A stretch of DNA of 53,131 nucleotides from Caulobacter sp. AP07 (GTDB lineage: Bacteria; Pseudomonadota; Alphaproteobacteria; Caulobacterales; Caulobacteraceae). Every line of letters starts with the position of its first letter. The stretch's first letter is position 1. Position numbers and translations under genes: made by a program. Location of the stretch: positions 1 to 53,131 of the forward strand of contig NZ_AKKF01000207.1 in assembly GCF_000281955.1 (NCBI RefSeq), written 5' to 3'. Positions 26,835-35,144 of the stretch are shown here, one piece after another. The notes beneath the pieces are model-generated. The model saw only the letters and a program-made list of their open reading frames with translations, did not search any database and was not told where the DNA came from.

Positions 26835-26883
26835 ACACGATCTCCACTGGCCTTGAACGGCCCGCTCGGTTACGCCCAGCCCC

Positions 26884-27966
26884 GTGACCGAAACCTCCGT
26901 TCTGACCCTCGACCTCGACGCCCTGACGTCCAACCACGCCGTGCTCAAGGCCCAGGCGGGCGGGGCCGAGATCGCGCCGGCCGTGAAGGCCGACGGCTAC
27001 GGCCTGGGCGCGGCCCTGGTGGCGGCGCGCCTGTGGGAGGAAGGGGCGCGGAGCTTCTATGTCGCGCGGCTGTCGGAAGGGCTGGCCCTGCGCCGGGCCC
27101 TGGGCGACCGCGCCGCCACGATCTACCTGCTGGACGGCGTCACGCCCGGCTCGGCCCCGGCCATCGAGGCGGCGGGCCTGACCCCCGTCCTCAACAGCCT
27201 GCCGCAGATCGAGGCCTGGAACAGCCACGCGCGCGGCCGGGTGCTGGACGCCGCCCTGCACATCGACACCGGCATGAACCGTCTTGGCCTGCGTCCCGAG
27301 GAGGCCGTCGTGCTGACCGGGGCCATGGACCGGCTGGGACACGTCAATATCGACCTGGTGATCAGCCACCTGGCCTGCGCCAGCGAGCCGGACCACCCGC
27401 TCAACGCCCGCCAGTTGGCCCGCTTCACCGAAACCGCCGCCCTGTTCCCCGACGCCCGCCGCAGCCTGGCCAATTCCGGCGGGATCTTCATGGGCGAGGC
27501 CTACCGCTTCGACCAGGCGCGGCCGGGGATCAGCCTCTATGGCGGCGGACCGCTGGACGTCCCGGACGCCCGGATCAAGGCCGTGGCGACGCTGGAAGCG
27601 CCGATCCTGCAGGTGCGGGTCGTGCCGCGCGGCGAGAGCATCGGCTACGGCGCGACCTTCACGGCGTCCCAGACCACCCGCGTCGCCATCCTGGCGGTCG
27701 GCTATGCCGACGGCCTGCCCCGCGCCGCCCACCCGCGCGGCGCGGTATGGTTCGACGGAGCCCGGCGGCCATTGCTCGGCCGAGTGTCGATGGACCTGAC
27801 CGCCGTCGACGTCACCGACTGCGACGCGGCGCGGCCGGGCGCCATGATGCAGGTCATCGGCCCCGACCTGCCCGTCGACGACGCGGCGGCCGCGGCCGGC
27901 ACGACCGCCTATGAGCTGCTGACCCGTATCGCGCCTAGGGCGCGGCGGGTTGTGAGGGGCGGCTGA
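26884..27966 (+). CDS. alr: Alanine racemase
   Basis: A 360-residue PLP enzyme interconverting L- and D-alanine for peptidoglycan synthesis. The PLP lysine is residue 35 in [12 protein letters not shown]. Other family features are [54 protein letters not shown] and the [13 protein letters not shown] motif. The start is GTG (CCCGTGACC). It follows the MarC gene and is convergent with the next gene, with three bases between stops. Confidence 0.95.
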   Translation: MTETSVLTLDLDALTSNHAVLKAQAGGAEIAPAVKADGYGLGAALVAARLWEEGARSFYVARLSEGLALRRALGDRAATIYLLDGVTPGSAPAIEAAGLTPVLNSLPQIEAWNSHARGRVLDAALHIDTGMNRLGLRPEEAVVLTGAMDRLGHVNIDLVISHLACASEPDHPLNARQLARFTETAALFPDARRSLANSGGIFMGEAYRFDQARPGISLYGGGPLDVPDARIKAVATLEAPILQVRVVPRGESIGYGATFTASQTTRVAILAVGYADGLPRAAHPRGAVWFDGARRPLLGRVSMDLTAVDVTDCDAARPGAMMQVIGPDLPVDDAAAAAGTTAYELLTRIAPRARRVVRGG

Positions 27967-27969
27967 CCC

Positions 27970-29148
27970 CTACCGCGCCAAGCCTTCCAGCCGCCCGAAG
28001 TCCACCGAAGCCACCGCCTGCTTGAGCGAGTCGACAGTGTCGGCGTTGCCATGGGCCTCGACGGTGAAGCGATTGCCGACCACGACGCTGTAGCGCCCCG
28101 ACTTGGCCTCGCGGTCCCATTCCTCGACAGTCATGCGCCCGCCGACCTTGCCCATCTTCTCGTAGCCGGTGGCGGTCTCGTGGGTGGACTGGGCGTCGAC
28201 GGCGTTGGCCATGGCCGCCAGGCCCGCCATGCCGCCCATGTCGGTCACCGACAGGCTGAAGCGGGCGTCGCCCTTCTCGTAGTCGCCCGACGCCGTGGCC
28301 ATCGACATGCCGCCCGCCCCGCCCGAATTGCTTTCGACCGTGGTGCGCGCGTAGCCCGCGATCGCGCCCGGCAGCAGGCCCTTGAGGGTCTCGGCGGGCA
28401 CGGCGGGCACGGTCTTGCCGGCCTCGACCGCCGCGCCGGCCGCCGCCAGTTGCTTGCTGGCCGCATCGAGCTTGCCCAGATCGACCTTGGTTCCGTTGAC
28501 CTCCATCGTACCGCTGGTGGCGGCGTGGTTGACGGCGGCCCCGAACATCGCCGCGCCCGCCACCGCGCCGGTGACCGCGCCGACCACCATGAACAGCACG
28601 ATGGCGCACAGGATGGTCACGACCGTGTAGCCGAGGGACTTTTCCTTCGGCGCCTTCATCAGCTTGGGCAGGCCCAGATAGAGCAGGTAGAGGCCGTAGA
28701 GGCTGGCCAGGCCGGCGATGATCGCCAGCGCCGGGAGGATCGTCAGCACGCCGGCCACCCATCCGGCGGTGCCGGTATAGGCCGCCACCTTGAAGGCCTG
28801 GACCCGGTCCTTCTGGCCGTCGAAGCTGGGCGCCAGGGCGTCGATGATCAGGGCCAGCAGGAACACCGACAGCAGGGTCAGTCCGTAGGTGACCACGGCG
28901 CTGACGATCGCCGCCACCAGGTTCGGCTTGAACGAGACGCCAAAGGCCCCGTGGCCGAACAGCTGGCCGCCGATCAGGCTGGCGATCGGCGTGATCGCGG
29001 CCAGGATGCAGACATAGCCGACATAGAGCCCCTTGATCGTCGCCGGCTCGCCGTCGATGCGATCCCATTCGGCCGAGGGTGTCAGCAACAGGCGCTTCAC
29101 CCGCCCGACGAGGTCGGACGAGGTCGTCCCGGGTTCGATAACAGTCAT
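27970..29148 (-). CDS. Yip1-family membrane protein with C-terminal soluble domain
   Basis: A 392-residue protein. The N-terminal half begins LVGRVKRLLLTPSAEWDRI, the sequence that precedes the membrane part in bacterial Yip1/DUF1282 proteins, then shows five helices (about residues 42-62, 75-105, 122-152, 165-190). The C-terminal half (about 195-392) is extramembrane, with LGKLDAASKQLAAAGAAVEAG and a beta-rich end (GRYSVVVGNRFTVEAHG). The C-terminal domain is not one I recognise. The start is chosen at MTVIEPGTTSSDL. It is divergent from radA and its role is unknown. Confidence 0.72.
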   Translation of the reverse strand: MTVIEPGTTSSDLVGRVKRLLLTPSAEWDRIDGEPATIKGLYVGYVCILAAITPIASLIGGQLFGHGAFGVSFKPNLVAAIVSAVVTYGLTLLSVFLLALIIDALAPSFDGQKDRVQAFKVAAYTGTAGWVAGVLTILPALAIIAGLASLYGLYLLYLGLPKLMKAPKEKSLGYTVVTILCAIVLFMVVGAVTGAVAGAAMFGAAVNHAATSGTMEVNGTKVDLGKLDAASKQLAAAGAAVEAGKTVPAVPAETLKGLLPGAIAGYARTTVESNSGGAGGMSMATASGDYEKGDARFSLSVTDMGGMAGLAAMANAVDAQSTHETATGYEKMGKVGGRMTVEEWDREAKSGRYSVVVGNRFTVEAHGNADTVDSLKQAVASVDFGRLEGLAR

Positions 29149-29325
29149 AAGATCGCCCTCCGCGAATCCTGAGCCATCCCCCCGCGCCATTTAGGCATGC
29201 CGACGAGACATTGAGAACATTGTTCCGTGACGTCGGGATTCTGGAAGAAGCGGCGGGTGCGACCGGCTTTGGCGCAGTGGTCCTCCAGCCTGTAGTCTCC
29301 AGTCATCTTCGAATCAGGAGCTTCC

Positions 29326-30708
29326 ATGGCCCGTGACGGCGCCGTCTACGCCTGCCAGACCTGCGGCGCGGTCCAGACCAAGTGGTCGGGACAGTGCCCG
29401 GCCTGCCAGGGCTGGAACTGCCTGGTCGAGGAAACCGGCGTCCGCGCGCCGGGCGCCCTGTCGGCCACCAAGGCCAGCCGCACGCGCGGCCTGCAGTTCA
29501 CCGGCCTGGAAAGCGACACCCCCGCCCCGCCCCGCATCATCACCGGGGTCGACGAGTTCGACCGGGTGTGCGGCGGCGGGGTGGTGCCGGGTTCGGCCAT
29601 TCTGATCGGCGGCGATCCCGGGGTCGGCAAGTCCACCCTGCTGCTGGAGGTGGTGGCCAAGGCCTCGCTGCGCGGGGCGTCCTGCGCCTACATCTCCGGC
29701 GAGGAGGCCGTGGCCCAGATCCGCGGCCGCGCCGAGCGCATGGGCTTCGCCCAGGCCCCGGTGAAGCTGGCGGCCGAGAGCAGCCTGCGCGACATCCTCG
29801 ACGGGCTGAAGCGCGACAATTTCGACCTGGTGGTCATCGACTCGATCCAGACCATGTGGAGCGACGCCCACGAGGCCGGGCCCGGCACGGTCACCCAGGT
29901 ACGGGCCTGCGCCCAGGAACTGGTGCGCCTGGCCAAGAAGAAGGGCGTGGCCATCCTGCTGGTCGGCCATGTCACCAAGGACGGCCAGATCGCCGGCCCG
30001 CGCGTGGTCGAGCATCTGGTCGACGCGGTGCTCAGCTTCGAAGGCGAGCGCGGCTACCCGTTCCGCATCCTGCGCGGGGCCAAGAACCGGTTCGGGGCCA
30101 CCGACGAGATCGGGGTGTTCGAGATGGGCGACTCCGGGCTGCGCGAGGTCAAGAACCCCTCGGCCCTGTTCCTCAATGACGGCGGCGAGCGGGCGGCGGG
30201 CGCGGCGGTGTTCGCCGGCATCGAAGGCTCGCGACCCGTGTTGGTGGAGTTCCAGGCCCTGGTCGCCCCCTCCGCGTACGGAACACCGCGCCGGGCGGTG
30301 GTCGGATGGGATTCCGGGCGCCTGGCCATGGTCCTGGCTGTGCTAGAGAGCCGATGCGGCCTTGGTTTTGGCAACAAGGACGTCTATCTGAACGTCGCTG
30401 GCGGCCTGCGGATCACCGAGCCGGCGGCGGACTTGGCTGCGGCGGCGGCCCTGGCCTCTTCGGCCCTGGACATCGCCCTGCCGCAGGACTGCGTCGTGTT
30501 CGGCGAGGTCAGCCTGTCTGGCGAGGTGCGGCCCGTGAGCCGTATGGAGACGCGTTTGAAAGAGGCCGCGAAACTCGGCTTTGGTCGAGCTCTGGGACCG
30601 CTGTCGGGCCTGCCCGAAGGCGGCGGAGCCCTGCCCGTGGCCGGCGTGGCCCGACTGGCCGACGCGGTGCGCCGAATCGGCGACGAGATCTGGGGCCAGC
30701 TGACGTGA
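29326..30708 (+). CDS. radA: DNA repair protein RadA
   Basis: A 460-residue recombination factor that drives branch migration. It has an N-terminal four-Cys zinc finger (Cys 10, 13, 24, 27), Walker A GGDPGVGKSTLL, the RadA-specific KNRFG motif in GAKNRFGATDEIGVFEM, and a Lon-protease-like C-terminal domain (DLAAAAALASSALDIALPQ, then VFGEVSLSGEVRPV). The start follows AGGAGCTTCC. The stop overlaps the GTG of cvpA by four bases, giving radA-cvpA-purF translational coupling. Confidence 0.96.
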   Translation: MARDGAVYACQTCGAVQTKWSGQCPACQGWNCLVEETGVRAPGALSATKASRTRGLQFTGLESDTPAPPRIITGVDEFDRVCGGGVVPGSAILIGGDPGVGKSTLLLEVVAKASLRGASCAYISGEEAVAQIRGRAERMGFAQAPVKLAAESSLRDILDGLKRDNFDLVVIDSIQTMWSDAHEAGPGTVTQVRACAQELVRLAKKKGVAILLVGHVTKDGQIAGPRVVEHLVDAVLSFEGERGYPFRILRGAKNRFGATDEIGVFEMGDSGLREVKNPSALFLNDGGERAAGAAVFAGIEGSRPVLVEFQALVAPSAYGTPRRAVVGWDSGRLAMVLAVLESRCGLGFGNKDVYLNVAGGLRITEPAADLAAAAALASSALDIALPQDCVVFGEVSLSGEVRPVSRMETRLKEAAKLGFGRALGPLSGLPEGGGALPVAGVARLADAVRRIGDEIWGQLT

Positions 30709-31328
30709 CGCCGTTCGACATCATCGCCGGGATAATCCTGCTGGTCTCCGGCCTCGTCGGCTTCGCCCGCGGCGCGTCGCGCGAGCTGACCTCGGCCCTG
30801 TCGTTCATCGCCGCGGCGATCATCGCCCTGCTGGGCTTGCGCGTCACCGGTCCGCTGTTCCGCGGCATGATGGACCCCGACTGGGCCGCCACCGCCGCCG
30901 CCATCCTGCTGACCTTCGTGGTCGCCTTCATCGCCCTGCGCCTGCTGGGCGCGGCGCTGACCCGGACCCTGCACGCCGACGGCGCCCTGGGGACGCTGGA
31001 CCGGCTGATGGGCCTGGCGTTCGGCCTGATCCGCGGCCTGGTGGTGCTGGGAGTGTTCAACCTGGTGTTCAACATGGCCACCCCGCCCGGCCGCGTGCCC
31101 GCCTGGGTGTCGCAATCGGCGCTCTACCCCCTATCTACGGCCAGCGCCCGGGTGCTGAAGGTGTTCGCGCCCAAGGGCACGGCCCTGGCCGGAAAACTGG
31201 CCCCCGCCATTGAAGACGCCGTCCATGACGGCGCCAGCGACAAACCGTCCGACCGCAAGCCGGGCGAACCGAGCTATGATCAGTCCCAGCGTCGCTCCGT
31301 CGACGACCTGGTGGAGAAATCGCGATGA
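30705..31328 (+). CDS. cvpA: CvpA family inner-membrane protein
   Basis: A 207-residue protein with four predicted helices in the first 130 residues (starting MTPFDIIAGIILLVSGLVGFARG, the family signature for a bacterial CvpA) and a polar tail rich in Asp, Lys and Ser (KPSDRKPGEPSYDQSQRRSVDDLV). CvpA is linked to colicin V export and envelope homeostasis in E. coli; its biochemical role is unclear. It starts with GTG inside radA and overlaps purF by four bases. The cvpA-purF pair is widely conserved. Confidence 0.92.
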   Translation: MTPFDIIAGIILLVSGLVGFARGASRELTSALSFIAAAIIALLGLRVTGPLFRGMMDPDWAATAAAILLTFVVAFIALRLLGAALTRTLHADGALGTLDRLMGLAFGLIRGLVVLGVFNLVFNMATPPGRVPAWVSQSALYPLSTASARVLKVFAPKGTALAGKLAPAIEDAVHDGASDKPSDRKPGEPSYDQSQRRSVDDLVEKSR

Positions 31329-32827
31329 CGTCCTTCGGCCAGTCGACCGACCGCTATTCGTCCGCGCCGTGGCGCGACCCCGAGGACGACACCCTGCGCC
31401 TGGAGTGCGGCGTGTTCGGCGTGTTCGGTGTCCGTGACGCCTCGGCCATCGCGGCCCTGGGCTTGCACGCCCTGCAGCATCGCGGACAGGAGGCCTGCGG
31501 CATCGCCGCCTTCGACGGTCAGCGCTTCCACACCGAACGCCACATGGGCCATGTGGGCGACGCCTTCACCGGCAACGACCTGGTCGAGCGCCTGCCCGGC
31601 CACATGGCCATCGGCCACACCCGCTACTCCACGGCCGGCGGCAGCTTCATCCGCAACGTCCAGCCGATGTTCGCCGATCTGGAAACCGGCGGCGTGGCCC
31701 TGGCCCACAACGGCAACCTGACCAACTTCCTGACCCTGCGCGAGCGCCTGGTGCAGGAGGGGGCGATCTTCCAGTCGACCTCGGACTCCGAGGTGATCCT
31801 CCACCTGATCGCCCGCTCGCGGAAGGCCCGCATCGTCGACCGTTTCATCGACGCCGTGGCCCAGATCGAGGGCGGCTATGCCCTGGTGGCGATCACCAAC
31901 AAGAAGATGATCGGCGTGCGCGACCCGCTGGGTATCCGCCCGCTGGTGCTGGGCGACCTGGACGGCAAACCCGTCCTGGCGTCCGAGACCTGCGCCCTGG
32001 ACATGATCGGCGCCCGCTTCGTGCGCGACGTCGAGCACGGCGAGATGGTGGTGATCTCGGAAACCGGCGTGAAGTCGCTGCGACCGTTCCACAACCTAAC
32101 CGCCCGCCCCTGCGTGTTCGAATATGTCTATTTCGCCCGCCCCGACAGCGTGGTGAACGGCCGCTCGGTCTATGAGGTGCGCAAGCGCATGGGCCAGCGC
32201 CTGGCCCAGGAAACCGGCGTCGAAGCCGACGTCGTGGTGCCCGTGCCCGACAGCGGCGTGCCGGCCGCCATCGGCTACGCCCAGGCCAGCGGCATCCCCT
32301 TCGACCTCGGCATCATCCGCAACCACTATGTGGGCCGCACCTTCATCCAGCCGACCCAGGGCGTGCGCGAACTGGGCGTGCGCATGAAGCACAGCCCCAA
32401 CCGCGCCGTGCTGGCCGGCAAGCGGGTGGTGCTGATCGACGACTCGATCGTGCGCGGCACCACCTCGCTGAAGATCGTCCGCATGGTCCGCGAAGCCGGC
32501 GCCAAGGAGGTCCACCTCCGCTCAGCCAGCCCGCCGATCAAGTGGCCCGACTTCTACGGCATCGACATGCCCGAGCGCGAACAGCTGCTGGCGGCCAACA
32601 AGTCGCTGGAGGAGATGGCCAAGTTCCTCGAGGTCGACTCCTTGGGCTTCCTGTCGGTCGATGGCCTGTACGAGGCCCTGGAAGCCGGTCCGCGCGACCC
32701 GGCCCACCCGCAGTTCACCGACCACTACTTCACCGGCGACTATCCCACCCGCCTGACCGACCGCGAAATCGCCGAAGGCCGCAACGACCAGGCCGAGAAG
32801 CAGCTGTCGCTGCTGGTCAGCGCCTAG
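31325..32827 (+). CDS. purF: Amidophosphoribosyltransferase PurF
   Basis: A 500-residue enzyme for the first committed step of purine synthesis: PRPP plus glutamine to phosphoribosylamine. The catalytic N-terminal nucleophile is Cys 28 in LECGVFGVFGV, exposed by removal of a 27-residue propeptide. The glutaminase domain shows HRGQEACGIA and HNGNLTN; the PRTase domain has VVLIDDSIVRGTT, the PRPP-binding motif. It overlaps cvpA (ATGA). A REP-like palindrome begins 14 bp past its stop. Confidence 0.96.
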   Translation: MTSFGQSTDRYSSAPWRDPEDDTLRLECGVFGVFGVRDASAIAALGLHALQHRGQEACGIAAFDGQRFHTERHMGHVGDAFTGNDLVERLPGHMAIGHTRYSTAGGSFIRNVQPMFADLETGGVALAHNGNLTNFLTLRERLVQEGAIFQSTSDSEVILHLIARSRKARIVDRFIDAVAQIEGGYALVAITNKKMIGVRDPLGIRPLVLGDLDGKPVLASETCALDMIGARFVRDVEHGEMVVISETGVKSLRPFHNLTARPCVFEYVYFARPDSVVNGRSVYEVRKRMGQRLAQETGVEADVVVPVPDSGVPAAIGYAQASGIPFDLGIIRNHYVGRTFIQPTQGVRELGVRMKHSPNRAVLAGKRVVLIDDSIVRGTTSLKIVRMVREAGAKEVHLRSASPPIKWPDFYGIDMPEREQLLAANKSLEEMAKFLEVDSLGFLSVDGLYEALEAGPRDPAHPQFTDHYFTGDYPTRLTDREIAEGRNDQAEKQLSLLVSA

Positions 32828-32840
32828 TTTCTCCACAAAC

Positions 32841-32934
32841 CGTCATCCCCCGACTTGTTCGGGGGACCCAAGCCGCGCTAACCGATATATCCGGCCGGCC
32901 CGCTTGGGTCGCCCGGATGAACCGGGCGATGACG
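32841..32934. repeat. REP-like palindromic element, copy A
   Basis: A 94-bp composite palindrome: outer arms CGTCATC / GATGACG, an inner hairpin CCCCCGA-CTT-G-TTCGGGGG, then GACCCAAGC matched by GCTTGGGTC, and a right-hand hairpin CGCCCGG / CCGGGCG. The same architecture recurs at 33.9-34.0 kb and in half form near 15.3 kb. It ends 16 bases before the start of the transporter gene downstream, so its structure could affect that gene's translation or the end of the purF transcript. Confidence 0.75.
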
Positions 32935-32950
32935 AAGTGAGAGTTTGCGC

Positions 32951-33934
32951 GTGAAAAACGGACTGTCGGACCTCCTCGCCAAGCTCAAGATCGACACCTA
33001 CATCCTGCTGCTGTTCGGGATGGTCGTGCTGGCCACGGTCCTGCCGGTGCGGGGCGAAGCGGCCACGATCGTGGGTTGGGTCGTCAAGATCGCCATCGCC
33101 CTGCTGTTCTTCCTGCACGGCGCCAAGCTGTCGCGCGAAGCGGTGGTGGCGGGTCTGACCCACTGGCGGCTGCACCTGACCATCCTGGCCTTCACCTTCG
33201 TGATGTTCCCGGCGCTGGGCCTGTTGATCAGCAAGTCGGGCCTGCTGTCGCCCACCCTGTCGACCGGCATGCTGTTCCTGTGCTGCCTGCCCTCGACCGT
33301 GCAGTCGTCGATCGCCTTCACCTCGATCGGACGGGGCAACATCGCCGCCGCCGTCTGCGCCGCCTCGGCCTCGAACCTGCTGGGCATCTTCCTGACGCCG
33401 GTGCTGGTCGGCCTGCTGATGCAGGCCCACGGCGACGTCGGCGGCTGGCACTCCATCAAGTCGATCATCATCCAGCTGTTGCTGCCGTTCATCGCCGGTC
33501 AGCTTCTCCGCCCCTGGATCCGCGGCTGGATCGAGCGGCACAAGGCCCTGGTCGGCCAGGTCGATCGCGGCTCGATCCTGCTGGTGGTCTATTCGGCCTT
33601 CAGCGCCGCCGTGGTCGGCGGCATCTGGAAGACGGTTTCCATTCCCGAACTGGGCGTGCTGCTGGCCGTCTGCGCCGTGCTGCTGGCCGTGGTGATGGCC
33701 GCGACCATGTTCGGCGCGCGGGCCCTGGGCTTCTCCAAGCCCGACGAGGTGGCCATCGTGTTCTGCGGTTCCAAGAAGAGCCTGGCCACCGGCGTGCCGA
33801 TGGCCGGCATCCTGTTCCCCGGCGCCACGGCGGGCGTCCTGGTGCTGCCGCTGATGCTGTTCCACCAGATCCAGCTGATGGCCTGCTCGGTGCTGGCCCA
33901 GCGCTACGGGGCGCGGCCGGCGGACGAGGCCTGA
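32951..33934 (+). CDS. SBF-like (bile acid:sodium symporter family) transporter
   Basis: A 327-residue inner-membrane protein with about nine to ten helices. It resembles the YfeH/SBF-like branch: FFLHGAKLSREAVVAGLTHW, MLFLCCLPSTVQSSIAFTS, and CGSKKSLATGVPMAGILFP, a run containing the conserved polar residues of the substrate and sodium sites. The substrate is unknown. A GTG start is chosen because GTGAGAG lies seven bases upstream; a TTG two codons earlier is possible. It is bracketed closely on both sides by copies of the same palindromic repeat. Confidence 0.86.
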   Translation: MKNGLSDLLAKLKIDTYILLLFGMVVLATVLPVRGEAATIVGWVVKIAIALLFFLHGAKLSREAVVAGLTHWRLHLTILAFTFVMFPALGLLISKSGLLSPTLSTGMLFLCCLPSTVQSSIAFTSIGRGNIAAAVCAASASNLLGIFLTPVLVGLLMQAHGDVGGWHSIKSIIIQLLLPFIAGQLLRPWIRGWIERHKALVGQVDRGSILLVVYSAFSAAVVGGIWKTVSIPELGVLLAVCAVLLAVVMAATMFGARALGFSKPDEVAIVFCGSKKSLATGVPMAGILFPGATAGVLVLPLMLFHQIQLMACSVLAQRYGARPADEA

Positions 33935-33943
33935 CCAACGCGT

Positions 33944-34022
33944 GTCATCCCCCGACCTGTTCGAGGGACCCAAGCCGCGTCGGCCACCTCCGCTTGGGTC
34001 CCCGCATAAAGCGGGGGATGAC
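33944..34022. repeat. REP-like palindromic element, copy B
   Basis: A 79-bp element with outer arms GTCATCCCC / GGGGATGAC, a left hairpin CCCCGA-CCTG-TTCGAGGG, GACCCAAGC matched by GCTTGGGTC, and a right hairpin CCCCGC-ATAAA-GCGGGG. It starts ten bases after the stop of the transporter gene and lies 57 bases before the SDR start. It is the same family as the element upstream of the transporter, with a shorter middle. Confidence 0.75.
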
Positions 34023-34079
34023 GGCTAGGGACGTGTCGATGCAGTTTCCATCCCATCCGATAGCCACTAGAACCCGCCC

Positions 34080-34832
34080 ATGAATTCCGACTCCGCAAAG
34101 CCGCTGGCCGGCCGCATCGCCCTCGTCACCGGCGCCACCCGCGGCATCGGCGAGGCCATCGCCGTGGGCCTGGCCAAGGCCGGGGCCCATGTGATCGCCC
34201 TGGGCCGCACCCAGGGGGCGCTGGAAGCCCTGGACGACACCATCTTCGCCGCCACCGGCGAACACGCCACCCTGGTGCCGCTGGACCTGCGCGAGGCCGA
34301 CGGCCTGGACCAGCTGGGCGCGGCCCTGTTCGAACGGTTCGGCAAGCTGGACATCCTGGTCGGCGCCGCCGGGGTGCTGGGCGCCCTGACCCCCGTGGGC
34401 CATCTCGACCCCAAGGGCTGGGACATGATCCTGTCCACCAACCTGACGGCCAACTGGCGACTGATCCGGGCCATGGACCCGCTGCTGCGTCGCGCCGAGG
34501 CCGGCCGGGCCGTGTTCCTCACCAGCAGCGTCGCCAAGACCCACCGCGCCTTCTGGGGCGGCTACGCGGCCTCCAAGGCCGGGCTGGAGGCCATCGTCGG
34601 CTGCTATGACGACGAGATGGAGAACACCACGGTGCGCGCCATCTGCGTCGATCCCGGCGCCATGCGCACGCGCATGCGGGCTGGCGCCTTCCCGGGCGAA
34701 GATCCGCAAAGCGTGCCCGCTCCGGACAGCATCGCGCCGTTCATCGTTAACCTGGTCCGCCCCGACCGCGTGCCGCCCAAGGGCGTCGTGCGCTTCAAGG
34801 ATCGCGGACAGGAATCTCCGAGCGAGGGATAG
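34080..34832 (+). CDS. SDR family oxidoreductase
   Basis: A 250-residue NAD(P)-dependent short-chain dehydrogenase of the classical type. It has TGATRGIGEAI at residues 18-28, a GAAGVLGALTP variant of the NNAG motif, and the catalytic SSVAKTHRAFWGGYAASKAGLEA with Ser, Tyr and Lys. The C-terminus lacks the usual GGxxxx finish and ends VRFKDRGQESPSEG. The substrate is unknown. It may be cotranscribed with the SBF-like gene, 145 bp upstream, but the intervening palindrome makes that uncertain. Confidence 0.88.
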   Translation: MNSDSAKPLAGRIALVTGATRGIGEAIAVGLAKAGAHVIALGRTQGALEALDDTIFAATGEHATLVPLDLREADGLDQLGAALFERFGKLDILVGAAGVLGALTPVGHLDPKGWDMILSTNLTANWRLIRAMDPLLRRAEAGRAVFLTSSVAKTHRAFWGGYAASKAGLEAIVGCYDDEMENTTVRAICVDPGAMRTRMRAGAFPGEDPQSVPAPDSIAPFIVNLVRPDRVPPKGVVRFKDRGQESPSEG

Positions 34833-35144
34833 GTCAGTCAAACTGAGGTCGGGAAACAGTGCTTTCCAGCTTCGGCCTATTTTCCGGCCAGCCTGGAATC
34901 CATAGGTCATGAAGACTCAGGTGCACATGCCGGCACGAATAAGTCATTTTACGTAATATACTTATTATGCGCTCTTAGAAGAGAATCCAGACCCTTCAAA
35001 AGCCAAGCTGAAAGCAGTCATCGCGCCAAAATGTCGCGGCAAGACAGGTTTCTTCCGCCCTAACGTTAAGCTTTCGGAAATAGGGCCGGCGCACGCTTCA
35101 CGTGTAGAAGCGTCCACCAAGGACCTCCCGGGGAGCCGATCCGA
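34833..35144. other. 312-bp intergenic region upstream of chemoreceptor
   Basis: No gene is seen. It contains an AT-rich island near 34935-34975, unusual in this GC-rich DNA, with inverted 7-bp arms AATAAGT (34938-34944) and ACTTATT (34960-34966). The 8-bp palindrome TAACGTTA lies near 35061. A third inverted repeat has arms ACGCTTC (35093-35099) and GAAGCGT (35107-35113), 32 bases before the receptor start. These look regulatory, but no regulator can be named. Confidence 0.5.

Noticed and set aside
29213..29223. GAACATTGTTC, resembling a LexA-type site before radA
   Set aside because: Alphaproteobacterial LexA sites are direct repeats GTTC-N7-GTTC, and the Gram-positive form has a four-base centre; this three-base centre fits neither.
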